The notes: a model not told the origin generated them from the letters alone. A DNA stretch of 64,000 bases from Pseudoalteromonas sp. T1lg75 (GCF_002964705.1 NZ_PQCD01000049.1:452323-516322), one strand, 5' to 3'. Positions 48,534 through 57,674 are shown, numbered from the stretch's first letter. A program made the numbers and translations.

Positions 48534-49417
48534 TAGGTGTTACGACCGCTGAATTTGGCCTGATACAGGGCCTTGTCGGCGCGCTCGAACAGGCTAATAT
48601 TCACGTCCTTGGCCTGCGCAAGGGCAAAACCGATACTGCAACTGACGCCATAGCGGTTCATTAACTCGCTGTTACCCACCGCCGCTTGAATACGCTCGGC
48701 GATCACCGTATTGGTGGTGTAATGGTCATCGTCGATCAGGATGGCAAATTCATCGCCGCCGAAGCGAAAAATAGAATCCGTGGCACGCACGCTCTGGCGC
48801 AACAGGGTGGCAAATTCCTGTAGGGTTTGGTCGCCCACCTGGTGTCCATAATTATCATTGACCTGTTTAAAGTAATCTAAATCTAACAGCATCAAGCTAA
48901 AAGGACGGTGCTGGCGTCGGCAGGCTTCCAGTTTTTTCTCGACACTGATATTAAAGTCACTGCGGTTATTGAGCCCGGTCAAAGGATCGCGTGTGGCCAG
49001 ACGTAGCACGCGATTATAGGTCAGGGCGTTACGCAGCGGGTAAGCGAGGACTTGTTGCCATTTTTTTAGCTGCTCTTGCAGGGCCGCACTAAAAGTAGCG
49101 TCACTTAAATACACCAAGCGGCCTAAGTGCTCACCCTCGACCTCAATATCGAAACGATTAGCCACCGCATTGTCTTGGCTGTTCGTCATTTCATTGACAC
49201 CCAGACAGGAATGCAGTTGCAGGCCGGTAAAATAGGCATGGGGGCGCACATGCTCGGCAAAAATATCAAGCAGGGTCGACAGCTCAAGGCTGCGCTGGAG
49301 CTCGTGTGTCAAAGCGGTGACGTTGACCACCGACGCAGGGCGGTAAAAATGTGCCGCCGTGTTCGCATCTTGGGTCATGGCGGTGTGACCGTATGTCAAA
49401 ATATGGACGTTATCCAA
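48440..49417 (-). CDS. GGDEF diguanylate cyclase
   Basis: A 325-residue soluble protein. The N-terminal part (about 1-145) looks like a GAF-type sensor fold. The GGDEF domain contains DPLTGLNNRSDF, LLDLDYFKQVNDNYGH and the active site RFGGDEFAILI. An RxxD motif (RATD) five residues before GGDEF is the inhibitory product-binding I-site. All catalytic residues are present, so c-di-GMP synthesis is expected. The start used is TTG 49417 with GGAG upstream; ATG 49378 is an alternative. Confidence 0.88.
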   Translation of the reverse strand: MDNVHILTYGHTAMTQDANTAAHFYRPASVVNVTALTHELQRSLELSTLLDIFAEHVRPHAYFTGLQLHSCLGVNEMTNSQDNAVANRFDIEVEGEHLGRLVYLSDATFSAALQEQLKKWQQVLAYPLRNALTYNRVLRLATRDPLTGLNNRSDFNISVEKKLEACRRQHRPFSLMLLDLDYFKQVNDNYGHQVGDQTLQEFATLLRQSVRATDSIFRFGGDEFAILIDDDHYTTNTVIAERIQAAVGNSELMNRYGVSCSIGFALAQAKDVNISLFERADKALYQAKFSGRNTYQGASELSAVPFTSLNAHNDNQKPQKNAKIS

Positions 49418-49557
49418 GCGTTACGCTCCAAGACTAAATTCGTATATGTTTTTATGCTAAAACCGTGCCATCAATTCAAACTAGCCATAAAACAAGCCCT
49501 TGCTATAGTTAATTAAGGGTGATTAGTCGGTCAGGGTGTTGACGCTACAGGAGCACC

Positions 49558-51525
49558 ATGCAGCAGCTGTTTATAGAAGTCTTTGGCTTGTTAGTCAGTG
49601 CGGTGGCGCTGGTCTGGTTGTTTAAGCGTCTGGGTTTGCCGGTGATACTGGCCTACCTGGTTACCGGAGTCATGGCTGGGCCCCACGGCTTCGACTGGCT
49701 CGCCAATGGCTCGCAGATGCATGGCATTGCCGAGCTTGGTATCGTTTTTCTGCTCTTCAGTTTAGGTCTAGAGTTCTCTTTCCCCCGTCTGCTGGCAATG
49801 CGCAATATCGTATTTGGTGTTGGCTTACTGCAGGTATTGGTGACTTCGGTCGTCTTCTTCTGTTGTTTGTGGCTATTTTCTTTCGATTCCTTGAGCGCGT
49901 TTGCGATAGCAACCTTGGTGGCGCTGTCATCCACTGCCGTGGTGGTTAAATGCCTCAAAGACAGTGGCCAGTTACAAAAGCGCCGCGGGCAACTGGCGGT
50001 GGGAGTCTTGTTATTCCAGGACCTGGCCGTGGTGCCCTTGCTGATCGCCATTCCCTTGCTGGCCGGTGATACCGAGCATTCGTTAATCTATAGCCTGGCC
50101 TTTGCGCTCGGCAAGGGCGCTTTGGTGTGCGCCTTGTTATGGGCCATAGGCAAGTGGTTGTTACCGCTGATCTTTAACGAAGTTGCGCGGATGCGCAATG
50201 AAGAGCTCTTTGTTCTGACTACCTTGCTGGTGACCCTGTTTGCCGGTGGTTTGACCTACTGGTTTGGTTTGTCTATGGCCCTGGGGGCGTTTTTGGCGGG
50301 CATGATGCTCGGCGAGAGCCAGTACCGCCACCAACTGGAAAGCGATATTCGCCCGTTTCGCGATATTTTGATGGGTTTATTCTTTGTCACCGTGGGGATG
50401 CAACTCAGTCTGGTTTATGTGTTTTCTCATGTCCATATCGTGCTTGCGGTGCTGGTGGCCATGATGCTGATGAAATGGCTGATTTTGGCGTTTATTGCCC
50501 AGCTGTTAGGGGAGCGTAAAACCGATGCCTTCAGCGCCGCTATCATGCTCTGCCAAATGGGAGAGTTTGGCTTTGTGCTGGTGGCTTTGGCGAAAACCTA
50601 TGGTCTGCTTGATACCGAATTGGCCTCTTTGCTTATCGCCGTGGGCGTGTTATCCATGGCGATCACGCCTTATTTGATTGACTGCGCACCGCGATGGGTG
50701 CATCGCATGTTTACCGCCACGGCAGAGCCCGATCAGATCAATTGTGTCGATGAGCGCCAGAGCGAACATGTGATCATTTGCGGTTATGGGCGTGTCGGTC
50801 AAAATATCAGTCGTTTTCTAAGCACCGAGGCGTTGCCATTTGTGGCCATAGATTTAGACCCCTACCTGGTTCAGCAAGGGCGTTTGGCCAATGCCCCTTT
50901 GATGTTTGGTGATGTAACACAAAAGGGGATTTTACAGCGAGCAGGCACCGCCAATGCGCGCCTGGTGGTGATCACCTTCACCGATCTAGCTAAGGTCAAA
51001 TTAGTGACCGAAGTGATTAAAGAAGTTGCTCCTGAGGTTAAAATTTTAGCGCGCATGCCGGACGATGCTCACCTTGAAGAGCTCAAAGAATGTGGCGTCT
51101 CGGAAGTGGTGCCCGAGTCCCTTGAGGCGAGCTTAATGCTCTCGTCTCATGTTCTATTTATGAGTGGTGTGCCGATGAAGCGGATTTTACGTCGCGTTAG
51201 TCAGGAGCGGGAGAATCGGTATTCGCTATTGCACAGCTTTTACATCAGCGATGAGGCCCCGCACCGTGAGATCCAGAGCGACCGTCTGGAATACCTGCAT
51301 GTGATGGCCTTGGCGGATAACGCCTATGCGGTGGGAAAGACCATTGCCGAGCTAAACCTGGGTCAGCGCCGTGTTAGCCTGGCGGCCATGCGCCGCCATG
51401 GTCAGGAAATTGACGACCCCTGCGCCGAAACCGTGCTGCAGGGGCAGGATGTGCTGGTACTGAAGGGCAAGCCGCGGCGGGTGGAGCTTGCTGAGCGCTT
51501 CCTGCTCAATGGCAGCGATACTTAA
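49558..51525 (+). CDS. CPA2 cation/proton antiporter with RCK domain (Kef-like)
   Basis: A 655-residue membrane protein. Twelve or so helices form a Na+/H+-exchanger fold, with FLLFSLGLEFSF and ALSSTAVVVKCLKDSGQL. A TrkA-N Rossmann domain follows at about residues 400-515 (HVIICGYGRVGQNISRFL, VAIDLDPYLVQ), then a TrkA-C domain near the end. Kef systems export K+ in exchange for H+ under electrophile stress. The architecture and the QDLAVVPLL motif fit, but the precise ion and ligand cannot be read. No ancillary KefF or KefG gene is adjacent. Confidence 0.88.
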   Translation: MQQLFIEVFGLLVSAVALVWLFKRLGLPVILAYLVTGVMAGPHGFDWLANGSQMHGIAELGIVFLLFSLGLEFSFPRLLAMRNIVFGVGLLQVLVTSVVFFCCLWLFSFDSLSAFAIATLVALSSTAVVVKCLKDSGQLQKRRGQLAVGVLLFQDLAVVPLLIAIPLLAGDTEHSLIYSLAFALGKGALVCALLWAIGKWLLPLIFNEVARMRNEELFVLTTLLVTLFAGGLTYWFGLSMALGAFLAGMMLGESQYRHQLESDIRPFRDILMGLFFVTVGMQLSLVYVFSHVHIVLAVLVAMMLMKWLILAFIAQLLGERKTDAFSAAIMLCQMGEFGFVLVALAKTYGLLDTELASLLIAVGVLSMAITPYLIDCAPRWVHRMFTATAEPDQINCVDERQSEHVIICGYGRVGQNISRFLSTEALPFVAIDLDPYLVQQGRLANAPLMFGDVTQKGILQRAGTANARLVVITFTDLAKVKLVTEVIKEVAPEVKILARMPDDAHLEELKECGVSEVVPESLEASLMLSSHVLFMSGVPMKRILRRVSQERENRYSLLHSFYISDEAPHREIQSDRLEYLHVMALADNAYAVGKTIAELNLGQRRVSLAAMRRHGQEIDDPCAETVLQGQDVLVLKGKPRRVELAERFLLNGSDT

Positions 51526-51534
51526 CCTGGGGCA

Positions 51535-52674
51535 TTAATCTAAACGCAAAAAGTGGCGTAATTCGGGCAGCTTATTAAGTCCGTCCTGATAGCCGAGGTC
51601 GATCAAATGTTGGGTATAACGTTTCTCAAACAGCAGGTAGCTGGGTAAGCTCGACTCGCTGTAGCGTTTCACACCAATGCCCCGCAACAGCATACGAATG
51701 GCAAGGGGCATATCGTCGTAATACTCGCTGCTTATGGTATTAAAGTTGTGCGAGGGGTTAATAACAAAGGTGTCGATATGTTTGAGCTCTTTGTGATCTT
51801 CACGGTCTTTTAGCAGGCTCAGGGTGCGGTTAATGCGTTCAACGCGTTCAAGATCGGCCTGCAGGGTATCGGCGAACACACTGTCGAGCAGGTGACCGGC
51901 AATATGCGAAATACCCGGATAGTGTGGGGCATACTTACGGTTTTCATCTTTTGGCGCCTCGACACCGATAACAAAAATGCGATCGGCTCCAAGGTGAATG
52001 GCACTCGAAAGCGGCGACATTTGGTGGATGGAACCATCACCATAATATTGCTGTCGAATTCTTACACTGGGGAACACCACGGGGATGGCACTGGAGGCCA
52101 TCAGGTGTTCCATATGGATACGGGTTTTTAGTCCCTGGCGCCTCACCCGTTGCCAGGGTTCGGCGCTTTGGCTTTGAAAAAAGGTAATGGAATCGCCGTT
52201 ACTGTAATTCGAGGCGGTGACCGCTAAGGCATCTATGATCCCGCGGTGAATATTACGGTCGATGCGCTCCATGGGCAGTACCTCGGCCAACAGGCGCCGC
52301 AGTGGTGCGTTATTAAACAGGCTGCCCGGAGCATGGTTGGCATGGCCGGAGCGAAAACTGGTTAGTATGTTGCGAAGAAGATGGCCAAAAACATGGACGA
52401 AGTCACTGCGATACACGTGCGAGGTATGAAATTGGCCCCATACCGCATCCAGCTTGCGGCTGGCCAAATGGGCACAGGATGCCCAGCAGCCCAGTGCCAC
52501 AGAGTTGATCGCCCCGGCAGAGGTGCCGGTGATAATACGAAACGGCAGCGGGGCGGTACGCGGTAGACTATGAGTGAGGGCCTTAAGCACCCCCACTTGG
52601 TAGGCCGCACGAGCGCCACCGCCGCTTAAAAAAAGTGCTGTGCCTTTTTGACCGCAATTAGTTTGCTTTCGCAT
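51535..52674 (-). CDS. Patatin-like phospholipase
   Basis: A 379-residue protein of the bacterial patatin family. Oxyanion-hole motif: LFLSGGGARAAYQVGVLKAL. Nucleophile elbow: GTSAGAINS (catalytic Ser). Catalytic Asp: YYGDGSIHQ. Family C-terminus: FEKRYTQHLIDLGYQDGL. I start at ATG 52674 (MRKQTNCGQKG), because the upstream in-frame stretch is hydrophobic and not typical. It would hydrolyse acyl lipids; the substrate is unknown. It is divergent from the DUF3014 gene. Confidence 0.88.
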   Translation of the reverse strand: MRKQTNCGQKGTALFLSGGGARAAYQVGVLKALTHSLPRTAPLPFRIITGTSAGAINSVALGCWASCAHLASRKLDAVWGQFHTSHVYRSDFVHVFGHLLRNILTSFRSGHANHAPGSLFNNAPLRRLLAEVLPMERIDRNIHRGIIDALAVTASNYSNGDSITFFQSQSAEPWQRVRRQGLKTRIHMEHLMASSAIPVVFPSVRIRQQYYGDGSIHQMSPLSSAIHLGADRIFVIGVEAPKDENRKYAPHYPGISHIAGHLLDSVFADTLQADLERVERINRTLSLLKDREDHKELKHIDTFVINPSHNFNTISSEYYDDMPLAIRMLLRGIGVKRYSESSLPSYLLFEKRYTQHLIDLGYQDGLNKLPELRHFLRLD

Positions 52675-52821
52675 ATTATTTGCACTTAAATGGAGACCTA
52701 GCTTTAATGTAAAAGATTCTTCAGTAAAAAGAAACGTATAGGCAAGCGTGTTGCCAATGTTGGCACTGCCACTGATGGCCATCGCCCTTGCTGAAACCGT
52801 GGTTATGTTAACGGAGCACCT

Positions 52822-53667
52822 ATGAAAGAGCAGCCCCCCGAACAAGACACGAAAACACCGAACAGAAATACCCTGTTATTTGCCGCCATTGTTGTTGTAG
52901 TACTGGTGATTGTAGTGGTTATCGCCCTAAGTAATCAGCAGGAGCAACCGACCGAGCCGGCTCCTGTTGCCCAACCTAAAGAGGTGGTTATTGAGCCGCA
53001 AGAGCCCGAACCCGAGTTAGAGCCGCAGCCAACCCCTGAGCCTGTTCAGCCCGAGCCCGTTCAGCCCGAGCCTGAGCCCGTGATGGAAGAGCCCTTACCC
53101 AGCCTGGATGACAGCGATGCAGAGGTCAGCGAGCGGGTAGAGCAATCTTTGGCCGCCAGCAGTGCCGAGCTATTGGTTAATGATGATCTAATCCGTCGCA
53201 CCGTGGTATTTGTTAATAATCTCGCCGCCGGTCGCGTTGCCACCAATCACTCGCCGGTGACTAAATTGCAAGAACCATTCAGCGTTGTTGAAGGCGATGT
53301 ACTGACCATGGACCCGCAAAGTTTTAAACGCTATGACCCTTATGTGGCCATTCTTACGGCCCTGGATAGCGAGCAACTTTTGGCGCTTTATAAACGCTTT
53401 GAGCCACTCTTTGTCGAAGCTTATGGTGAAGTGGGTGAGCCGGGTACCAGCTTTGAGCAGCGCCTGGTGCAGGCCATCGACCTGGTACTGGCAACGCCGG
53501 AGATGACCACACAAATTCCGCTGTTGCGCGATTCGGTTACCTATAAGTACGCCTATTCAGAATGGGAAAACCTGCCGCCGGCGCAAAAGCAATTGCTGCG
53601 CATGGGCCCGGAAAACGTGGCCAAGGTGAAAGGGGTGTTACGCGAGTTACGCGCCCAACTTGATTAA
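52822..53667 (+). CDS. DUF3014 membrane-anchored protein
   Basis: A 281-residue protein: a short cytoplasmic N-terminus, one membrane helix (about residues 19-37), a Pro/Glu-rich spacer (repeats of QPEPE type, about 45-90) and a C-terminal DUF3014 domain (LLVNDDLIRRTVVFVNNLAAGR, FSVVEGDVLTMDPQSFKRYDPYV, LPPAQKQLLRMGPENV). The function of DUF3014 is not established. The Pro/Glu spacer suggests it reaches across the periplasm. Confidence 0.85.
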   Translation: MKEQPPEQDTKTPNRNTLLFAAIVVVVLVIVVVIALSNQQEQPTEPAPVAQPKEVVIEPQEPEPELEPQPTPEPVQPEPVQPEPEPVMEEPLPSLDDSDAEVSERVEQSLAASSAELLVNDDLIRRTVVFVNNLAAGRVATNHSPVTKLQEPFSVVEGDVLTMDPQSFKRYDPYVAILTALDSEQLLALYKRFEPLFVEAYGEVGEPGTSFEQRLVQAIDLVLATPEMTTQIPLLRDSVTYKYAYSEWENLPPAQKQLLRMGPENVAKVKGVLRELRAQLD

Positions 53668-53833
53668 ATGCCGGTAATAAGAGAGTCGGTGGCACTGCCT
53701 TCGATTCTTGATAGCACAGAGGTGGGCTGGCCATCAGGCTGGCCCAATATCCTAAACTCGCGCCCAAGACACAACCAACTGTTTGTTTACTAGGCAGTTA
53801 ACTGGGTTTTATCGGACAATTCACGGATTTCCC

Positions 53834-53862
53834 TTGAATCTCACCCTTAAAGTGGGGATAAT
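53834..53862 (+). promoter_or_regulatory. Promoter of the SRP RNA gene
   Basis: TTGAAT (53834-53839), 17 bases, GATAAT (53857-53862), with a start expected near 53869. This gives a 5' extension of about 20 bases before the mature RNA, similar to the precursor trimmed by RNase P in E. coli. Confidence 0.6.
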
Positions 53863-53890
53863 CCCTCCTGCGCCCAAAGAGGCCCACTAT

Positions 53891-54002
53891 GGTGGCCTTA
53901 TTGGTCCTCTCGCAACACTAGCATGTGAACCTGGTCAGGCCCGGAAGGGAGCAGCCACAGCGTGTGATGTGTGTGCCGAGATGTGGCTGGTAAGGCTACC
54001 AC
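53891..54002 (+). ncRNA. ffs: 4.5S RNA, bacterial SRP RNA
   Basis: The universally conserved SRP hairpin is present: GGTCAGGCCCGGAAGGGAGC followed by AGCCA, with the GGAA tetraloop and Ffh-binding internal loops. The ends pair (GGTGGCCTTA at 53891 with TAAGGCTACC at 53993-54002), giving a single hairpin of about 112 nt, the usual size. Together with Ffh it targets membrane proteins to the translocon. Apparent reading frames across this region are artefacts. Confidence 0.96.
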
Positions 54003-54276
54003 CCAACTTTCTCTCCCCCTTGCTTTTTGAAGTGTAAATCTGCAAGTTTTAATTTAAAACTGACATAAATTTGAATTGAGAAATATCCTTATTTAATGTT
54101 TCTCACGTTTTGCATCGCCGCATACATCTTAGGCTCGCTTTTTTCTCGCACGCTTTTCACTTTCTCTCTATATAGCAACTGCTCACTCAACAGTAATACC
54201 CTAAAAATATCGCGCACCCCCTGCTACCGAAAAATTCAGACTATCAGTAGACAATAGGTCATCGCATACGCACAGC

Positions 54277-54540
54277 GAGTTAGCACAACAAGCTCATATG
54301 AGTGCGTCGTCATTTAGGCAGCATTTCAAAAGTACTACAGGCACTAGTCCGTTGCAGTATTTGAAAACGCTACGCTTGCAAGAGGCAAGAGATCAAATGC
54401 TAATCAATGGTCTTGATGCCAACCAAGCAAGCGGGGTAGTTGGGTATGAAAGCCCTTCTCAGTTTTCGAGAGAGTACAGCCGCCTCTTTGGTTTACCACC
54501 GCTAAAAGATGTACAGCGACTAAAGCAACAACAAGTTTAA
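54277..54540 (+). pseudogene. AraC-family regulator, C-terminal remnant
   Basis: The stretch from ELAQQAHMSASSFRQHF through GTSPLQYLKTLRLQEAR to ASGVVGYESPSQFSREYSRLFG and a stop is the second half of an AraC/XylS DNA-binding domain (two helix-turn-helices). The upstream ligand-binding domain and first helix are missing; sequence before 54277 is not AraC-like. An ATG at 54298 exists, but the product would lack part of the first helix-turn-helix. I judge it a truncated relic. Confidence 0.75.
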
Positions 54541-54546
54541 ATCAAC

Positions 54547-54575
54547 AAATCGGGACCTCATGGTGCCGATTTTTG
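54547..54575 (+). terminator. Terminator after the araC remnant
   Basis: AATCGG-G-ACC and GGT-G-CCGATT pair around TCAT with one mismatch, followed by TTTTG, seven bases after the stop codon. Confidence 0.7.
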
Positions 54576-55265
54576 TCTGTTGCTTTATGTCACTAAAGAG
54601 CGATCTAGAGACGTTCACAGTCATCTAGTGCAACTTGCTCAATTCTACAAAGCCGACGTTCGGCTAACGCATTTCTGCCCCAAAGTGAGTTAGAAGATAT
54701 TACTTTACAGGCTCACAACACTATAAATCACGAGTGTAAATTTATTGCCTAGAGGATCTATACGTGTACGTCATTGTGGTTCTTGAGCTAATACTTGCCG
54801 CGAGCGAAAGTTAGCGCTGATAAGGTCGCAGGCGTCATGCACATGCGGAGCAAAGAGGTCAAAGACAGAAAACGTGACATTGATACCGCATTGGCCTTGT
54901 CAGCATTGTAAGGTAGGTATCTTGCGGCTAATTAGCGAATTAAAGTTAGATTCAGCAACGACCAAAGTAGAGTGAACGAGTTAGCAGCTAGATAGCTGCT
55001 TAATTGCTCAGGCTAGCGGCTTCTGTACGCGTAAAAAATATAATTGCTTATTAAGGAAAATTTAGGTGTAATGAAGACATAATAAGCGCTGAGCGATGCA
55101 GGGAAAGCTTATAAACACTAGCTAAACTGATTACACTAGCTAGGAAAGTGAGAGCCTCCAAAAAGCAAATTCCCATAGTATAAACAACACCAACTCTGTC
55201 ACACCGAGCAGCCCAGTCCAACAAGCAATTATGCAACACAAACTGCGTGTCGCATAAATACTAAA
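54576..55265. other. Gene-free region holding an integrase relic and an attI-like end
   Basis: About 690 bases with no convincing reading frame on either strand. It contains the intI 3' relic (54673-54742) with its flank (a hairpin AGCCGA-CGT-TCGGCT at about 54652-54666), and near the right end a hairpin TTATGC-A-ACAC/GTGT-C-GCATAA (55229-55257) just before the first left-array cassette. The middle (54760-55190) shows nothing I recognise; it may be decayed integrase or cassette DNA. Confidence 0.5.
54673..54742 (-). pseudogene. Relic of the 3' end of an integron integrase gene
   Basis: Compared with the end of the intact integrase gene (59546-59625), this segment matches in about 70 percent of positions over about 70 bases. 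The shared parts are TTTGGGGCA after the stop, the last codons before the stop, and the block encoding IYTH (ATTTACACTCGTG here, ATTTATACTCATG there). The relic lacks 14 bases within this block and cannot be translated. It has the same orientation as the intact gene and the same position relative to cassettes on its right. I could not trace more of the gene upstream. Confidence 0.6.
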
Positions 55266-55274
55266 ATGTTAAAT
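55200..55274 (+). other. attI-like junction of the left cassette array
   Basis: The first left-array cassette begins at G55268/T55269 in ATGTTAAATGCC. The intact integron's attI junction reads ATGTTATATGCC at 60762-60773, almost the same. TTAAAT is the exact complement of the ATTTAAC core that closes this cassette at 56071, proving the boundary. The sequence to the left lacks the right arm of an attC, so an attI-type origin is favoured. Confidence 0.5.
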
Positions 55275-55289
55275 GCCAATGGAGTCATC

Positions 55290-56066
55290 ATGCCTAGTAA
55301 CAATATCGAAAATACAGTTATTGATTACCTATCAAAATTTGATGTCATAGCTGAAAAAATAGAAGAGACAAAAGAAAAAACTCCCGATTTTATTGTTCGT
55401 GGAGAAGATAATGTATTAATCGAATTGAAGGAAAAGTTCGATGCCGATATTGAGCATGAAACACAAGAATCTACTTTGGCTAAAGGAGATGTTTTTCAAA
55501 GAACGCACACGACGGGTTATTGGAATAGTATTTCAAGTGTTATTACTAAAGGGATTAAGCAGTTAAAAGCTCAAAAATCGAATACGAAAAGTAAATACTG
55601 TTTTCTTTTTATTGTTACAAGTGGTGTAAATCCATCAACGCAGGTTAAACAATTCGAGTCTACATTTTATGGTCGAAAAAGTATAATAGATGTCGGTTCA
55701 GAATCTAATCAAGCTGTATGGTGTTATTACTTTTACCATAGCCTCTTCTCTATACATAAAAATGCGATTGATGGTGCGTTTGTAGTAGATAGTAATAATG
55801 GACAGACAAGGCTGTTGATTAACGATCAGTCTCCTCAATATGAAAGTGTTAAAAGTTCTGAATTTCTTTCTAAATTTAGGGGTAAGATAGGGATCGTAGA
55901 TCCTGTAGAATTAGAAGCTTCTAATGAAATCTATATTGCAGATACAACGATACCAAGAAATGACGAAGACGCGGTTAAAGAGTTTGTTTTTAATAAATAT
56001 GGAATTACTAAAGGGTTGGTGCTTGATTTTCCTCAAACGGTTTTTCAAGTTAGGGTAGATGTATAA
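55290..56066 (+). CDS. PD-(D/E)XK nuclease-like cassette protein
   Basis: A 258-residue protein with a nuclease-like N-terminal core. A conserved-type helix (IENTVIDYL) is followed by TPDFIV (Asp33) and VLIELKEK (Glu45, Lys47), the D-x11-ExK pattern of the PD-(D/E)XK superfamily. The rest (FLFIVTSGVNPSTQV, FVVDSNNGQTRLLIND) is not recognised. I start at ATG 55290, after GGAG; an in-frame ATG at 55266 spans the cassette border. It is the only gene of its cassette and has low GC. It may act against foreign DNA, but that is inference. Confidence 0.7.
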   Translation: MPSNNIENTVIDYLSKFDVIAEKIEETKEKTPDFIVRGEDNVLIELKEKFDADIEHETQESTLAKGDVFQRTHTTGYWNSISSVITKGIKQLKAQKSNTKSKYCFLFIVTSGVNPSTQVKQFESTFYGRKSIIDVGSESNQAVWCYYFYHSLFSIHKNAIDGAFVVDSNNGQTRLLINDQSPQYESVKSSEFLSKFRGKIGIVDPVELEASNEIYIADTTIPRNDEDAVKEFVFNKYGITKGLVLDFPQTVFQVRVDV

Positions 56067-56070
56067 AGGC

Positions 56071-56170
56071 ATTTAACAAGGTGATTAAACCTAACTAAAA
56101 CAGTGGGTTATGTTTAATTCCGCTTCAGGTTATAACCCACTGCTTTAGTCCGCTTATTGCGGCGTTATAG
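56071..56170 (+). other. attC site closing the nuclease cassette
   Basis: The left core ATTTAAC (56071-56077) and right core GTTATAG (56164-56170) bound a folded element whose centre pairs CAGTGGGTTAT with ATAACCCACTG (11 bp). The left core is the complement of this cassette's first bases (TTAAAT). The cut lies at G56164/T56165, giving a cassette of 896 bases (55269-56164). Confidence 0.88.
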
Positions 56171-56186
56171 CTACTGAGGGATTTTC

Positions 56187-57137
56187 GTGGCACTGAAAGA
56201 TTTTCTAAAAGAAATAGATGAGGAAGTCAAAACAGTAAACTCATCTGAATTTGAAGTAGAAATTATCGAAACTAACTTCGTGCCTTCGTTTTCAGATCCG
56301 AATATTACATACGACAACCTTGATACAAATAAGAAAAAATGTAAGCGCCTAGAAAGCTGCGTACTTTACGTAGATATTAGGGGGTCGGCTCAGATAAGTG
56401 CTGAAAGGCGACCTAAGACTCTGGCAAAAATGTATTCTAGTTTCATTCGCAGCATGATTGCGTGCGCCCGTTATTACGGTGGGCACGTCAGAAATATCAT
56501 AGGAGATCGTGTCATGGTGGTTTTTGATAAAGCAAATTGCTTTACCGACGCCGTGAATACAGCAGTTTTAATGAATAGCGTATGCAAGCATATCCTAAAT
56601 AAGCGAATAAAATCATTTGAGTTCAGCGCGGGCATAGGCATCGATTATGGAAAAATGCTAATCACTAAGTCTGGCGCAATAAGGCAAGGTGACGAAAAGG
56701 AATTTTATAGAAGCTTGGTGTGGCTTGGTAAGCCAGCAAATGTTGCCTCAAGACTTACGGATTTAGCAAATAAAAAGGAATCGTACACTGTAAGAGGTGT
56801 GCGGCAGGGGGTGCACTATCCATTAACAGATGTATGGTCGTGGACAGATGTACATTTTGAAGTATTCTTGGGTCGGCTAAAGGAAACTTATTCCCCAAAG
56901 TTGATTCATGAAGAGGAGTATTTTAAGTGCTTCTATATCACCGACATGGGCCCATACTATTCAAACAATAGCCCTATCCTGATGACCAAAGCCGTCTATG
57001 ATGGCTATAAGTCTGAAAACCCAGACTCGGAAGCTGTAAAAAATGGGTGGTTTTCCAAAAAGACCATTAAGGTTAAGGATTATGATGGCGATGTGTATGG
57101 TGGGGATGTGATTAAAACTGCGGTGGAAAGTATTTAG
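56187..57137 (+). CDS. pycC: Class III nucleotide cyclase, Pycsar cyclase candidate (PycC)
   Basis: A 316-residue soluble protein with a class III adenylate/guanylate-cyclase domain at about residues 57-220. The two metal-binding aspartates are in LYVDIRGS (Asp63) and IGDRVMVVFD (Asp107). Further family parts are FEFSAGIGIDYGKMLI and WLGKPANVASRLTDLA. Pycsar cyclases make cCMP or cUMP on phage infection and are encoded beside a small membrane effector, as here. Base specificity cannot be read with confidence. The start is GTG at 56187 after GAGGG. The effector gene starts two bases after the stop. Both lie within one attC-bounded cassette. Confidence 0.82.
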   Translation: MALKDFLKEIDEEVKTVNSSEFEVEIIETNFVPSFSDPNITYDNLDTNKKKCKRLESCVLYVDIRGSAQISAERRPKTLAKMYSSFIRSMIACARYYGGHVRNIIGDRVMVVFDKANCFTDAVNTAVLMNSVCKHILNKRIKSFEFSAGIGIDYGKMLITKSGAIRQGDEKEFYRSLVWLGKPANVASRLTDLANKKESYTVRGVRQGVHYPLTDVWSWTDVHFEVFLGRLKETYSPKLIHEEEYFKCFYITDMGPYYSNNSPILMTKAVYDGYKSENPDSEAVKNGWFSKKTIKVKDYDGDVYGGDVIKTAVESI

Positions 57138-57139
57138 CT

Positions 57140-57673
57140 ATGAGCAAAGATAGAATTGACCTACTTGAAAATACGTTAAAACAAATTATAGATTGGCTAA
57201 AGTTTGCAGAAGCCAAAAATGGAGCTCTAGTTGCCTTAGGATGTGCAACAATTTTCGGAGTACTTAGACTTTATTCATCTACATCAATAGAAAACACTTT
57301 CATCACATCCTATGTGACTTCATTTGCAATATTTGTTGCTACTGCAATCGTTATATCACTTGCATCGTTTATACCAAGGATAACACCTCCTTTTTGGATA
57401 AAGATGCCAGAAAAAGAGCAAGCAGATAATCCTTTTTTCTTTGGGCATGCATGTAAGTACAGCAAAATAAAATACCTTGAGTTATTCAATCGTTATACTG
57501 AATCAGATTCGGATAAAGAGTCCAAGTTAGAAGAGGCACTTTGTGAGCAGATCGTGAACAACTCTAGAATATCGTTCATTAAATACCGGATGTTTAGTGC
57601 TGCTGTATATTTATTCTTGGCTGGAGTTCTAACTCCCTTTGGGGCGGTGGTTTTGTATTGGTTGCGAGAATGA
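57140..57673 (+). CDS. pycTM: Membrane effector, PycTM/Pycsar effector family candidate
   Basis: A 177-residue protein. Its N-terminus (LLENTLKQIIDWLKFAEAKNGALVAL) resembles the start of PycTM-type effectors, where an amphipathic helix and an ADxK-like motif lead into the first membrane helix. Hydrophobic helices lie at about residues 30-48, 57-80 and 150-173, with a cytosolic middle section. In known Pycsar systems the cyclic pyrimidine signal makes the effector damage the inner membrane and abort infection. Pairing with a cyclase two bases upstream strongly supports this reading. Family membership is from memory of the pattern. Confidence 0.75.
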   Translation: MSKDRIDLLENTLKQIIDWLKFAEAKNGALVALGCATIFGVLRLYSSTSIENTFITSYVTSFAIFVATAIVISLASFIPRITPPFWIKMPEKEQADNPFFFGHACKYSKIKYLELFNRYTESDSDKESKLEEALCEQIVNNSRISFIKYRMFSAAVYLFLAGVLTPFGAVVLYWLRE

Positions 57674-57674
57674 G

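Noticed and set aside
53783..54037. 84-codon frame over the SRP RNA
   Set aside because: It overlaps the whole conserved 4.5S RNA, which explains the sequence better.
55200..55274. attC site before the nuclease cassette
   Set aside because: A CCAACAAGC-like left core and a central hairpin exist, but the right side (AAATGTTAAAT) lacks the usual GC-rich arm and resembles the intact attI junction instead.
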